Part shown: piece after piece, positions 12,966-26,300 of the stretch
Position numbering within the stretch: position 1 is the stretch's first letter
Layout: each line of letters begins with the position of its first letter
Assembly: GCA_000750105.3 (NCBI GenBank)
Contig: JPHH03000096.1
Coordinates: forward strand, 1-64,000
DNA: 64,000 bases
Source: Tolypocladium sp. Sup5 PDA-1
Lineage: Eukaryota; Ascomycota; Sordariomycetes; Hypocreales; Ophiocordycipitaceae
Reading direction: 5' to 3'
The notes under the pieces: model-generated
What the model was told of the DNA's origin: nothing
Database searches by the model: none
What the model saw: the letters and a program-made list of their open reading frames with translations, nothing else
Translations under genes and position numbers: made by a program

Positions 12966-14272
12966 TGTGGTGGTGCTGGACCCAGCTGGTGGTGGGCTCC
13001 CGCAAAGTCTGCTAACAGAGGTACTCGTACTAGCGAGTAGCGATGTCGCTGGGCTGGCGGGCTGCCCGAGCAGAATGCGGAAGTCAATTGGGGCAGCTGC
13101 TCCGTTGGGCTAGGGCCAAGACTCCGTCTGTCAATCACCCGCGATGCTGCAACCGTCACGAACGAGCAATTGGAGGAGCCCTGGGGGTTTCGGGGAGGGT
13201 TGAGATGCAATTTTGCACGGCGGAGGCGCTGCATCGTCGCTTGGTGACGCACTGTCGTCAGTGGCCCAGCACAACACCTTGGTTAGGGGTTTCCGAGGCT
13301 CTGGATGGCCCCTGGTGTAGCGCTAGCGGAGCCTCTACCCATGTTGCCATGCACGACGAGTCGTCGACAGGCATGGCAAGCAAATCGGAGCAGCTGCGGT
13401 GGCGGGGGGGCAAGGATCATCTGGAAGTCACAAGGCCCAGCCTCATCATGGTGATGGGGGCACGTTTGTCTACGAGTAAGGTACGGAGTACTGGGCGTTG
13501 ACGAATGGGTTGCCCGGGACAGGATTGCTTGCTCCCTGAAGCACGGCCCTCGTCGTCAAGGCGCCGTGCTGCCTCCCGTCTTGATCGCCTTGGCCCCGAG
13601 AGGAGCTACTACGGGGCAAAGCTGTCCCAATGCACGGATACTTGCGCCTTGCATGCGCAACAAGTACAGGGAACGGCAGGGCAATCGTGTGTATCCGTAA
13701 ATCGATGCAAGATGCGACATGCGACATGCGACATGCGAGACGGATGCACATCAACGGTTCACGATCACGCACCCCGAGCTGTACCTCAGATTGGCTGGCA
13801 GAGCGCCCCTCCCTCATAGGGTACCTGAACGCGGGGGGGAGTTGTGCTACTTGTCGCATCTTCACGTGCGTAGCAGGGACTATCAAGAATAAGAGAAAAA
13901 ACGGATGTATTCAGGTAGCTGTCTACGACGACCGTGAATGCAAGCAACATCGTGTTGCACACGCGTTCTAACAAAGGCACAGATGCAAGCATCATGTGCA
14001 AGTCACGAGGTCCCCGATGCAGTGATATACGGAGTCGGCTTGTCGGTTGTCGAATGTACGAATATGCTCCTTCCGAGAGCAGCGACAAATAAGTGGGTGT
14101 TGGACACAAATATGGAAGGTGGGGCGGCAGAAAACCGTCGACTCCCCTCACCGCCCAAATTTTTCTGGAACACACACGGCGCCGAAGCTTCACCAAAGGT
14201 GCGCACACAAGGCCGTCCGTCGTCGTCAGAGTTCACCGTCTCGAGCCACGATCTGCGCTCTTGGATCCCAAG
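12966..14272. promoter_or_regulatory. Divergent intergenic region between VIP1 and UTP21
   Basis: Must contain the promoters of both flanking genes. It holds a heptamer repeat (ATGCGAC, almost four units, 13712-13738) and one TACGGAGTA at 13482-13490, within GGTACGGAGTACT. No clear TATA box was found for either gene. Confidence 0.55.
13712..13738. repeat. Short heptamer tandem repeat (ATGCGAC)
   Basis: Three full units plus a nearly complete fourth, head to tail, in the VIP1/UTP21 intergenic region. Confidence 0.85.
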
Positions 14273-17200
14273 ATGCCGCACTCCAAGCCCGACGGCCCGC
14301 TGGCAAAGCGCCAAAAGGTCTCATCTGCGGTCGATCCTGCGACTGCATCGGCCAATTCCTCTCGCATCTTCGCCCCGTTTCGAGTATGTCCAACGCCATC
14401 CCCTCGCGCATTGCCATTGTTGTCCTGTCAGTCATGATTTGTAGCTGACTTTCGTCTCACAGACTGTTGGCCTTGTGTCCCCGACGAGCGTTCCGTTTGC
14501 CTCTATTCCTCTGGGGAAGACGACCTTCCAGATCACGACCTCTGTTGGCCGATCGCTACAGACTTACGACTTGCGCCGCGGTCTCAATCTTGTCTTCATC
14601 ACTCGCCCGCAGACCCCGGCCGACATAACCGCGACATTTGCATGGAAGGAGAAGGTTCTTGCGGCATGGGGCGGCTCCAACAAGGGCGGGCCGCAGGGTG
14701 TGTGGGTGTTCCAGAGGGGCAAGAAGGTCGACGAGTTGGCGCTCCCAGCCGACATTACTGAGCCGGTCAAGCAAATCCTCGTCTTTGGGACATGGATTGT
14801 CGCCGCCGCTTCGACAAGGATCGAAATCTTCAAATCTGCGACTCTTGAGCACTACACCACCATCCACACCATGGCGGCGGGCAAGGGTGGCAATGAAATC
14901 ACCGGCGGCATCACCAGCATGCCGACCTTTCTGAACAAGATCTTTGTTGGCCGCAGCGATGGATGGGTGGAGATTTGGAACGTGAGCACGGGAAAGCTCA
15001 TTTATACCATTCTGCCCCCGTCCCCTGACTGCGGTTCTGTCACATGCCTCGAGCCAAGTCCCGCCTTGTCCCTCATGGCCATCGCATACTCAGGCGGCCC
15101 ATTGGTCATCGCCAATGTGCTCACTGACAAGCGCGTTCTCCAAATCGAAGCGGGAAATCCCGAAGCGCCCGTCAACTGCATATCCTTCCGAACTGATGGT
15201 GTGGGGGCTGGCCAAGATGGTAGGAAGGCCGGCGTCATGGCCACAGCGACCGCGGCGACGGGCGATGTGACATTCTGGGACTTGAATGGCGGTGGCCGTG
15301 TCATGGGCGTTCTGCGCAGTGCCCACAATCCGCCGTCTCGTGATGGCCTCAGTGTTCGCGGTGGACTTAGCAAGGTCGAATTCCTAGCCGGGCAGCCGGT
15401 TATCGTCACCAGTGGACGGGACAACTCGCTTAAGTCGTGGATTTTCGACGCGACGCCATTTTCGCCAGTCCCGAGGATATTGCACTCCAGGAGCGGTCAT
15501 GCTGGCCCTGTAAACTGCCTCCAGTTCCTCCCCACCGACTTCGACGGTTCCGAGGCTGGAAACAAGTGGCTCCTGAGCGGAGGTCAGGACCGGAGCTTGT
15601 GGGGTTGGAGTTTGCGCCGTGATGGCCAGAGCACAGAGCTTAGCCAAGGAAACGTTCGCAAGATGGCCAAGAAGGTCGGCATACTTGCCACAAATGCCTT
15701 GGCCCATGGTCCAACGACAACGTTGGAAGACCTCAAAGCCCCTGAAATCACTTGCATCGCTACTTCGCTCAACCGAGACGGCGGTATTGGCGCAATACCT
15801 GGAAAGCAGCCCATGTGGCAGAAGGGCCAAAACCAGCCCAAGACTACGGACGCAGAGATCAGCGGTATGACGGGTTGGGAAAGTGTCGTCACTGCCCACA
15901 AGGGAGATCCTCACGCCCGAACCTGGTTCTGGGGCCGGAAACGTGCAGGTCGTTGGGCATTCGCGACCGGCGATGGCACCAACGTTTCGACCGTCGCCAT
16001 CAGTCCCTGTGGAACATTCGCCGTTGTTGGTTCCGAGGGAGGAGGCATTGATATGCATAATCTCCAGTCCGGCAAGTGTCGACAGCGATTCCCATCCAGG
16101 TTGACTCCTTCTCAAGCCCGGCAGTTGCGGCTGCAGCAGTTGAGACAGGCAGATGATGTTGCTCAGCTGCAGTCCGAGACTGGCAGAAAGTTTCCCCCCG
16201 GCACTGGCAAGCACACAAAGGCTGTAACCGGTATTATTGTTGATTCGATGAACAAGTTCATTGTCTCATGCTCGCTAGACGGGAAGATCAAGTTTTGGGA
16301 CTTCTTGACCGGCACGCTGCTGGAACAGATCGACTGGGCGCCGATGACGGCCCCGATAGCCTGCCGGTATCATGCTGCCAACAATCTTCTGGCCTTTGCT
16401 TGTGATGACATGTCGATTCGAGTCGTTGATATGGAGACGAAGAAGACCATTCGAGAGTTCTGGGGACCGCAGGATACCATCAACGACGTATGTTTCTCGA
16501 ACGATGGTCGGTGGGTCATCGCAGCTTCTCAAGACCGAGTCATCAGAGTTTGGGATCTGCCGACTAGCCACTTGATCGACGCTATTCGGCTCGAAAAGCC
16601 TTGCACTGCCCTGTCAATGTCTATCACCGGCGAGTACCTCGCCGCCACCATTCAGGACGAACCTGGCGTCACTATTTGGACGAACAAGTCTTTGTTCAAG
16701 CACGTACCGACGCGACAAATATCAGAGAAAGAGATTGGCCAAGTATCTGCACCAACTGTATCCGGAGAAGGGAACCAAGGCTTGTTGGAAGGCGCCTTCG
16801 AGGATGATGAGCAGGAAACGGACGATGCGGTCGTGGCACCTGCTGTTGACCAGCTCAGCTCTGACATGATGACTTTGAGTTTGGTTCCGAAGAGTCGATG
16901 GCAGACATTGCTGCACCTCGATTTGATCAAAGAGCGCAACAAACCCAAAGAGGCACCAAAGGCCCCAGAGAAGGCGCCTTTCTTCCTTCCATCCACCACT
17001 GGTGCACAAGCACCAGGTCAACAGAGACCTGGTGAAACGAAAGAGGACGAAGCCAAGTCTCGCATAACCAAGCTCGATCAAGGTCGCTTTGAGGAGATTT
17101 TCTCTACCAAGCTTCGCAGAGCAGCGTCCACCAACAACTGTGGGTTGCCCCTGTTTGACTTTTCCTTGTTCTTTCGATTCGTTGAAGCTAACTCGATGAC

Positions 17201-17544
17201 CAGATGATAAATTTATTGAGCACCTGAAATCGTTGTCGCCGTCCAGTGCAGATCTCGAGCTTCGGTCACTGTCCGTCGGCGATGGAGAGGATGATTCCAA
17301 CGAGCTTCTGCATTTCATCCGAGCCTTGACTGCCCGGTTGAAGGCCCGAAAGGATTACGAGCTCACGCAGGCTTGGATGACGGTGTTCCTTCGTCTTCAC
17401 TTCGATATCGTCATGGAGAGCGAGACTCTCCTCGCCGCCCTGGAGCAATGGAAGTCGCACCAGGAGCTGGAGTGTAACCGGTTGGATGATCTTGTTGGGT
17501 ATTGTAGTGGCGTCGTCAATTTTCTCAGGAGTCCGCGGACATAG
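14273..17544 (+). CDS. UTP21: U3 small nucleolar RNA-associated protein 21 (WD40, SSU processome)
   Basis: Component of the UTP-B subcomplex of the nucleolar small-subunit processome, needed for early pre-18S rRNA cleavage. Exons 14273-14383, 14463-17139 and 17204-17544 give 1042 residues. The first exon encodes a basic nuclear-type leader (MPHSKPDGPLAKRQK). The second carries many WD40 blades, visible as WVEIWNV, LKSWIFD, IKFWDFL and VIRVWDL. The C-terminal part from about residue 800 is the Utp21-specific domain; exon 3 supplies its conserved DKFIEHLKSLSPSSADLE and ends in a helical tail. Intron 1 uses GTATGT and CAG; intron 2 uses GTGGGT with a CTAAC branch site 16 nt before CAG. Without intron 2 the frame would stop at 17207 and lose the domain, which supports the join. 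Confidence 0.95.
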
Positions 17545-20500
17545 TAGCGTTGGGGGAGTAGCTGTGTCGTTCCTAGATGACGGTCAGAGTGAATATCAAA
17601 ACAAAACATTTCATCTAGTCAAGAACGAACACGTGAGCAGCAGCAAGATTATAAGGGTGGATGGAGAAGGATCAAAGACGTGTCTATTGCCAGTTATGAT
17701 CTTGGTTCTTCTTTCTGGTCTTTGTCCCAATGATGCGGTTTCGAAGCCCGACGTCCGCAGGGCGATGGAACTCGTAAGGATGTTGGAGAAGCTGGCACAA
17801 GCGACCTGGGGACTCGAGGCCCTATGTCCCTCAGATTAGCCTTCTATAACGGATTTCACCTTGGCAAACGGGAAGCGTTGGGAACGGGGGAGGTGGGAGG
17901 TGGGAAGGAAGAGCAGCAGTTGGTTGGGGCGCAGCCGCTCTACCAGCTTTGTTGATTTCTCGAGTTCTTAGGTTAGCAACAAATCCCACAGCGTCAGAAA
18001 CGTCAAAGACAGGCTTGTGGCAAAATCACGCAGAGAAAAGTTCTGCCCATGGTAATTTCGTCGAGATGTTTTTCAGAGATAGAAAATATCCAAGCTCGTA
18101 GACGCTGAAAGTAGGAATTCGGACAGAGCCTGGAGGACGCGTCTGAGGCAAGATCCTGATTTCACTTTCTCAGTAGGCTGCCGTGGACTAGGTGCGGTCG
18201 TGGAGGTAGTTCCACTGGGAGGACGCGTGTTTTCGTGAGTCGTCGGTGTTTGAAACTTCAAGGTGGTTAACGTGAGAGGGGTCGAGGGGATTAACGGCAG
18301 AAGTAGTACCATAGAAGCCCGCATTCCTACTCTGCTGTGCCTGTGCCAGTTGTCTTGTAGCCTGGCGTTGATGAAGTCTTCGAGTTCACCATGGTTGGAG
18401 ATGGGCCGCCCATGGATGTGACGCCACTGGACGCCTCTCCACAGCCACCAACTCGAAGGAGTGTTATTTTGATTTTGGAACGACCGAAACGATGAAAACG
18501 ACTGAGAGAACATTGGAAGCTTGATGTCGAGAAGAACCACTCATAGCCAGAGTTGAGCTCAGTTCGATCGCTGACGTGGCTCTGAAAATATCGATGGTAG
18601 AAACGCGAGAGGGGTTGGCGGCGACGGGGTCGAGGAACTGATTTCGAGGAAGACACTCTAGCAGTTTGAGCTTTTCAGATTAGATTCTGCAGTAATCTAT
18701 GGCATCAAAGGGAAGTGTGAAGGCAGAGGAGCGGGACGTGGACGTCGTTGGGAATCCTTTGTCCCCCCTGTGCTCGTTCTGATCGAGTTTTCGAACGTGG
18801 CGATGATGACGAGTCCTCATAATCTGCGGACAAAGAAACAAGGAGCGGTACTTCGAGAAGAACATACTGACTGCTTGAATCCCTACAGTCTTTGACACTG
18901 AAGAGCGGACGGCATCGAGTGCCGGCAAAACAACAACACAGACGGCCATCACGGCTCTGGTTACGCGCCCCAACGAACATCGTGGGCCGCAACACCATCC
19001 CACAACACTTTACTGCAGTTCACGGGGGCTGACCTCACGCAGTACGTACGGCTAGCAACACTTCTCAACAATAACAGCAACAAAGCTTCAGCAGCAGCCC
19101 TCCAACAGTCCAGTCACGATCACAACGAGCAAGCTTCTTCTTCATGGCCTCCGACAAGCAGAGGCACACAATGAAAAAGTATCAATGGCCATGGGCAAAG
19201 ATCAAAAATTGTGCCTGACATGACCCCGAAGAGTAATGCACCGTAGACGACGCCGCGAGAGTGCAATGCAGGCCGTCACTGGTAAGTCTCCAGGCTCATG
19301 ATCTTGGAGGCTTCAGACAAGGTAAGTATGAAGAAGAAAAGAAGAAGAAAAAATTGAAAGAGGGAGGGGGGTCGGCGAGGTATTTATAGTTGGGTCCCAG
19401 ATTCTGCCGAGCGGTGTCCCGGGTTACTGATCTCGAGGAGCGCCGGGTCGTCATTGGCTGCGTCGAGCGTGCGAGTGACTGGCTGCCGGGGTGAATTACT
19501 GCGAGAACTCACGGGGGATTGCCGTTTAAGGTAAGGGCAGGCGGTAATGGCGTGCTGCTGGCCGGCTGCACGATCAACGGGCGTTTTTCGACTGACGGAG
19601 GGGGAGTTGAGGGAGGTTGATCGGTTACATCCCCTGAGGAGAGGAGGAGACCACGGCGTTCGACTGTCCTGCTCTTTGTGTAACGAGTGTAGAAGCTGTA
19701 GAGCATGTTGTTTGAATAGTATACGTTGGTGTCTTCATTATAGGAACTCGTTGGAGTTGCGCAGAGTCCATGTAGCGTGCGTTGTTGGAATCTGCTGGGT
19801 GAAGCTGGGTGGTTGGGTGCCGCTACACAGCGCCTCCATCACGGAGAATCATGGTGTCTGGCACAGCTGCCCTTGAACACAACCAACATCATCAGCAAAA
19901 CTTCCTTCAGCCCCTGAGTAGCGCACTCAAGTCCATTACCCGTACAGCTGATGCGGTCACCCGCTTCGATGTTTCTTGTTGCAGCCCCTGAAGCTCTTCC
20001 CCAGCCAATCTCGCGATCCTTGGTCAGCTGTGCCACTCTCCACAACAAAGGCGAAGCATCGTGTAGAGTACCAGAACACTCTGAAGCACAGTGTTGATAC
20101 AAAGAGCTAACGAGGAGTGTATTTCTAGCCACCATGCTCGTCACCTTCGCTCCCTCGTCGCTGCACGGTTTTCAAACGTCCCCTCCGCCCGAAACACCTG
20201 AACAATTCGAACATCTACACAAGAGATCAAAGTCAGGAGAAGCTGTCGGTCATGAACTCGGTGTACCCAAGTCTCCCGCCAACCAAGCCTCTGATGTGGG
20301 CTGCCTGTCGTTGCTTCGACGCGATCGTGGTTCTTGGAGGGCACAGGAGACTTCTGGTGATCCATGGCTGCTGGTTCCTGCAAAATAGCAGTCGCCCCGT
20401 GGAGAACATGGCTCCAACACCATAAAACACATATAATACGCGTAGATCTTGCTCAAGGGCAGGATCCATCGCGGCTTGGTGCTGTGGACGGCGTTGGTAA

Positions 20501-22309
20501 CCACCAGAGCATGCCAGAAGGGGTACAAATGCTACGCGTGCGCTGCTGTCGACTATGGAATAGAACCAGACGCGTGTTATCCGCTATCGTTGATATTCGG
20601 AGCCAGCACTGGTTGACAGCAACTCTAAGACGACCCAAGTTGTTGAGACGCCGACTACTCCATGGCGGCCCCGACGTAAGGTCACAGTAAACTGAGGGTG
20701 GCATTGATCCTCTCCTAAGAGATTATTTCAGAATATTCCAGTGCCACTACGATACAGGCATCAGCCGTACAGACCCAACCAAGATCCCGAGGAGGGACGG
20801 AATCTTCGTACATCCCCAGGGTCATTGTCATTCTGTTTCTCGTTTCTTCGCTCGGTTCGATCGACGGACCCTCGGATTCTGGGTAGAATGGTCGAGAGTT
20901 GGATGAAACGTGGTCTACGGATCACAGGGGGCGAAATCAAGGGGGGCTGTGATAACCAATGGTCAGCGACGGTGAAATCAAAGAGGCTTTTGCACGTAGT
21001 GAAGATGCTTGAGGCTGCGTAAAGCAAGGGAGACGAGGGGTATTACCAGGACTGATCAGTCCATGGTCCCATTCTGGTGCTAAGACCACGGCAGGTATTC
21101 TGTAGCTCGGCAGTCGGGCAACATACAGCGCGCACTCAGGGGCAGAGCTCATGTTTTCTGGGCACTGATTTGCCACTCGATGACGCTGCGAAAATAAAAT
21201 AAGAGTATGTTGTGTTTGATTTCATTGGGTTGGTGAAGTGTTCACTGGTTGTGAAGGTGGGTGCAGTTGTGGCACACCCCTTTCCAGAAGCACAAGCAGT
21301 GAATATTCCGGCGGTCAGCTGCCCAGTAAAAGCTCAAACGGGCAGGTTGGAGTACTACCTACCTTACAACAAGGGACTGGAAGGCTTGGAAAGCTTTAGC
21401 GGACAGAGCAGTGGCCAGCAGCTCTATGGTCTGACTCTGATCTGTCTGCTGGCTGGGCTGGCATCCAGCCAGAGAACCAGCATGGAGCAGCCTGGGAAAT
21501 AGGGCATATTTATGAGTGATATTAATTCTTTGAAACATTGAATACTTGTATACTCTGCTGTACTCCCATAACTTTCACACGTGGGCAGCTTTGACATACG
21601 GAACGCGGCTGGCCCGGGAGCAAGGTTTCTGTTCAGCAGTGGAAATGCCCTTGCGTGTACCGTGGTGTTGGCCGAAAGCTGTGGATGGGTATTAATATGG
21701 CGGGGCGGTGCACCCCAAAAAACCCAAAAAAATAAAAACCACATCCTTCTCTCGCATGTGGCTACCCATTTCCTGCTGCTCTGAATTCGCTCCTAAGGGG
21801 GTCCGCCTCCTTCTTCAAAGGCCGAGAACCTCGCGATCGAAAGTATGAACGATCTCATGTCGTCGAAAATAACAAACCATGAAACTCCCAAAAGACTTGG
21901 TGAATACTCTTGCAAGCAGGCCCAGGAGTTCTTGAGAGTCTTGACAACCTTGGGCACGGCAAAGGTAGAGGGCGACGGCAGTAAATGGAGGGTCTTCACT
22001 GCTTCAGAAGGGCCGCCCGCAACGTTTTGATAGAGAGCGACAGAAACCGACTGCAGGCAAGCCTTGGGCAATTGAGACTTCAGCTTACCACACACATCTG
22101 TGTATATCTGGTGCACGTCCAATTCTGCAAGGAGGCCGGCTCGTATGGCTGACATGCATTGATGCGGTATCGCAGGGCGCGCTTGAACGGCCAAGTCGGG
22201 ACAACGGCTGCTGTGCCGGGATCTGGAAATAGCTTCGCCGTCCGCACACTCGGAGACGTCCATCATTTGATAGCATCGGGCTTCACTTTTAGTCAACTTG
22301 AATCTTTCT
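17545..22309. other. Long stretch with no resolved gene
   Basis: The first few hundred bases are the likely 3' region of UTP21. On the minus strand a TATAAATA (19388-19381) is followed by a long pyrimidine tract (19372-19327), as at a strong fungal promoter, yet the first ATG after it (19299) opens only seven codons. On the plus strand a CA/CT-rich leader precedes ATGGCC at 19144, which opens 24 codons, and good donor-like GTAAGT sites occur at 19281 and 19321. I could not assemble a convincing protein on either strand. An expressed small or non-coding gene at 18-19.4 kb is plausible but unproven. Confidence 0.45.
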
Positions 22310-23323
22310 TTATTGCAGCGCCTCTCGCTTCCGCGTACTGAGTTGCAGCGTGAAGAGTCCCGTGTATCTACGGCAACGCCCCCTGAGGGCACAGGCAAGT
22401 CCTAGTACAGTGACCAGGAAAGCAACAGCAATCAGCAGAGTGTCTACTCGCACGTGGTCTGCAATGTAATTCAAGGCTTGCCCGTCCGAGCCGTGCCACG
22501 ACCGCCCGGCCGCGTGCCGAATCACCGCCCCCCCGTATTCCTCGTCCAGCAACCCCAGGTCATGTGGCAGCGTGCCATACAACCACGCATACTTTCGAAA
22601 CGCCGACGTCACCATCATCGGCCCCGTGGACCAGAATACCTGGAGGTACGGCAGGAGGATCCATTTCGACGCCGCGCCGCCGCGCCGCTTGGCCTCGTAG
22701 AGGGCCCATTGCAGGAACGAGGATCCCCGCTCGGCCATGAAGAAGTGGTTACTCAGGCCGAGGGTTCCCGCCGTGGGGGCGAAGATGGCTTGCAGGCCGA
22801 GGCGTTGTAGGCATGATATTTGTTCGGCCGAGCTTGGGTATACGTCCAGGTCTGCGTAGATGCCGCCCTCTGCGTCGACGACTACCAGCCGAGCCACGTC
22901 AGCTCGCTGGATATTCTGGGGGTAAGCCTCGTATGTCGATAGCAGCCAGGCGTATTTGGTCTTTATGAGTTGGAGAACGTCGTCGTCGGTCCAGAGCTTG
23001 ACGGTGTAGTTGAGGGGTTCGAGCATGGTCTTCCACGACTCATGGGACGGCTCGACGTCTGTAGAATATGTCCGAACGTCGGCGGTCTTCCATATTTGGT
23101 GAACGAGATTGGGTATTCCGGAGTCGACGCTTGGCCGGGAGCCGTCCAGCGGTTCTAGGGCGGTTGGGGCGCATCCCTTGATTACGTCCATCGACTCTGA
23201 CAACTGGCCGGCGACGGCAAAGTCATCCGCGTAACCGAGCTGATGGATAACGAAAAGGACAACGAGAGATAGTACAACCACCAAAATGAGCATCCGTAAG
23301 CCGCTCCTGGGAGCGGCAATCAT
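22310..23323 (-). CDS. GT32-family glycosyltransferase (OCH1 / MIPC-synthase-like), membrane bound
   Basis: Probable Golgi or ER sugar transferase. The chosen ATG at 23323 gives 337 residues. An N-terminal hydrophobic anchor (about 10-29) is followed by a lumenal domain that starts with the family signature IPNLVHQIWKT (70-80). It contains the DxD metal and nucleotide-sugar site in GGIYADLDVYP (Asp158 and Asp160), and later NHFFMA and HGSDG. A second hydrophobic segment lies near the C-terminus (about 294-314), followed by a basic tail. The overall form resembles the Sur1/Csh1 mannosylinositol phosphorylceramide synthases and related GT32 proteins; the exact acceptor cannot be read from the sequence. 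The frame stays open upstream to 23650, but that extension has no family similarity and the hydrophobic anchor argues for the internal start. No intron is needed. Confidence 0.9.
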   Translation of the reverse strand: MIAAPRSGLRMLILVVVLSLVVLFVIHQLGYADDFAVAGQLSESMDVIKGCAPTALEPLDGSRPSVDSGIPNLVHQIWKTADVRTYSTDVEPSHESWKTMLEPLNYTVKLWTDDDVLQLIKTKYAWLLSTYEAYPQNIQRADVARLVVVDAEGGIYADLDVYPSSAEQISCLQRLGLQAIFAPTAGTLGLSNHFFMAERGSSFLQWALYEAKRRGGAASKWILLPYLQVFWSTGPMMVTSAFRKYAWLYGTLPHDLGLLDEEYGGAVIRHAAGRSWHGSDGQALNYIADHVRVDTLLIAVAFLVTVLGLACALRGRCRRYTGLFTLQLSTRKREALQ

Positions 23324-26300
23324 TATCGATGATTGTGTAATATCGACTGGACCGTCGGGGCGCCGTCGGGTCGCCGACGAGGAGAGATGGAGCGATGGGA
23401 TGTTAACCAAGAAAGGGGGTCGGACTGCAATCGAAGAGGTATCGAACGACGAGGAATGAAGGCTATGGCAAGGGACGATTGAATTTTCCAAACAATATCG
23501 AATCCAGTGGCAACGAAGTGGTATCGAGAACGGGGCAAAATGCGTTACAGTCGCATACTGAAGAGTCGAGAGATTAGTTTGTCTGTAAATACATGAAAGT
23601 GAAGACTGAAGACGGTTGGAAAAGAAGAGCAACCGATCGATGCATGGCATGGCAAAACGCTCAGAACGATCTGCAAGTCTCCGGGCATTGTCTTCCCGTA
23701 CATGCCCCCTTTCACAGTGAGGCCTCGAGCCGACGAGTCACGACTCACGGCACCGATGACTCCATCACAGGTCGGCGGCTCTGCATCATCGTCCGCAGCC
23801 CTTGCCAAAACAAGGGGCTGGTCATGCTTCACCTCATTATGCTTAACCGACACAGCGAAAGCACCGACCTGACGCGGGTCGCATTGGCGCCACCGCTCTC
23901 AACCCCCAGTCCGTGCGCACTACGCGGTTCGGCAGAACCACTTTGGAAAGGTCGCAATTACGCACGAGTAGTACGTGGTCCGTAGATGCGCCACGAGTTC
24001 CATGCGTGCCATTGGCAGGGCGCTCTGCGTGCTGGGGCAGCCCCGTAGGGTTGCCGCGCGTTTTCTTGTTCCCTTTTGGTTCTACGGACTAATTACGAAG
24101 TACGTAACTTACTCCGTACAACATCTGTATCTGTCTTGGACTCCGGCCGTCAACCGCCGCGGCCGCGCAATCGCCATGCGATCATGAAATGGTGTTGAGG
24201 CTGTGCTAAAGATCAATGATCCAAGGCTGCGCAAGCGCTTCTCCGCACTATGCCCGACTCGACGCCTTGGACAGGGGGATGCGCTTCCGGACGTCGGGCG
24301 TAATGCGGGCCTCAACAGGCTTAACCCCATGCGTACGGGGAGCTGCAACTTCTTGGGCGTTGGAAGCGAATTTCTTCCACGCTTTTGGCCAAGAAAGAAA
24401 GGGCTAGCGATCCGGGGACGTGCTGGGCAAAAGGGCCCTACGAGGCTACGAGTACTGCCGCACAAGTGAGCCCCATTTCAACCATTCCAAGGACTGGATC
24501 CGATCCGTCTTCTCGAGTCGCGCCGCACCCACGTCAGCGATCATCAACGAACGATCAACAAGAGTACGTATGTACGTCTCGAGTGTCCCCATCATCAACG
24601 GCACGGACGCGACCGCGCAGCTCGGCCAAGCGTAAACTACAGTAGGATCATGATGGCATCCGTCATGGTTGCTGCCAGTCGGTGCGGGACGGAGTGAAAT
24701 TGGCGTCTCTGTGAACAAATTGGGCCACGCAAATCGCGTACGCGTACGTGCATCAGATATCTCTGCGTTAGCATCTCGTATTTGCGGAGACATCACACAC
24801 AAAAAGAGGAAGCTGTCTGGACGGGCAAGGGGCAGACGGTGGCCAGGAGTGCAGGACACCCGCGCCCACCGTCACAACTCCTTACATGTATGCCCTCTGT
24901 TTTGGGGGATTCGTCTACCAAGAAGGATCGTCGGCACCCGATGCTTGGTGAGAAGCGCAAGGTGCCGGCGGATGCATTATGCCCTCCGGGATTCCCGCAG
25001 CCAGTTACAAAGCAGTGGTGCAGGCCGCCAGGGATACGGCAATCTTCGGACATGGCCGAGTCCAGGACAGCGAGAAAAGGGGTAATGGGTTCAGTGATGG
25101 AAATGCTTGTACTCCGTACGTTCTCACGGAACTCAACCGAGGTCCAGTGGGCATTCGGCAATGAGTTGAACCACTTAATTATGTGTTCGTTGCGGTGAGG
25201 CGGTTGTGCGAGCACGCTGCGCCGGGGTTGAGTCCTCAAACAGGATCACCCACTGCACAGCTCGGGCCTCGTGCTCCGAAAAAACCTTGTCCCTTTGTAT
25301 CTGTCGTGTCCTTGGAACAAACGTTCCCCATACGACCGACCATTCCTCGAATCGAATCGACTAGTCAGTCCCAACCAAACCAAAGATCCCCCCCCCCCTT
25401 TTCCCCTTGAGAGGAAACTCCCAGTCCACTCAGATCCCACTTGTCCTTCGAAGGATCCATTCTTTGTTGAAGAAAAGTCTGCTTCGAATCAAGACTCAGC
25501 TTCCACCCAACCTCGTCCTCTACTTCGCGTCCGACGCGTCCGACCGAAAGAATACTTCGAATAACATAACAAACCTGTGCCCCCGGCCTGGGTGTTGATA
25601 GCGGCTGCCAGTCTACAAGCAACATGAAGACAGTGAGACTATCCAAAAGGACAGCTAGATAGACATGGTCCGTTGGACGGCCGCCATCCCGCAATATTTG
25701 CTGGCAGCCCTTCCCTCTGGTTCCTGGCTGCTGCTCCTGTGTGGTTTAACACCCCGGATCACATCCTGATCTTTCCCCAAGCACAGTCAACATGACTGCT
25801 GCGCAAAAAGAAAAGAGGTATAGGTACCTCGGGTCCTTTGTTATCACGACGCTCGGGGGACGGGCTGAACGACGCCAAGTCCTTGCCGTACGCATTCATC
25901 CACTTCTTGTCTGTTGATGGAGGCTAGAAATTGTCAGCATCCTATGCAAGTTTCACATCGGCGGCAAACGAGGCAGACGACCGCTGTCTCTGGAACTTGC
26001 TGCCTCGTTGGCGAGCCTTCAGCCTCGTACTTTTGGTCTCAAGGCCAGTTCAGCTCCCCGTTTTATCAATCTGGTCAAAGTTAACGAATGGTTTTGGAAA
26101 CTTTTATAGCCACCCACAAACTCCCTTCGACAACTGTCTCCTTGGCCATGCCCACCGATGGCGTGGCCTACCTGAACAGTTTCAATACAAGTCAGGTCAA
26201 CATGAATCCCAAGAGACGGCACGTGCGCGAGCAGGTGACGCGCTTCCAGTCCGCAAGCCTTGAACACATCGGGCACCGTACAAACAGCGTGCTGGAGACT

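Noticed and set aside
20134..20388. 84-codon plus-strand frame with a perfect GCCACCATG context
   Set aside because: No similarity to any family, and equally long frames exist on the opposite strand; start context alone is not enough.
23324..23650. N-terminal extension of the GT32 protein
   Set aside because: Open by chance; it would bury the membrane anchor and has no family similarity.
24793..25239. 148-codon minus-strand frame with several cysteines
   Set aside because: Considered as a secreted effector, but no signal peptide and no regular cysteine pattern.
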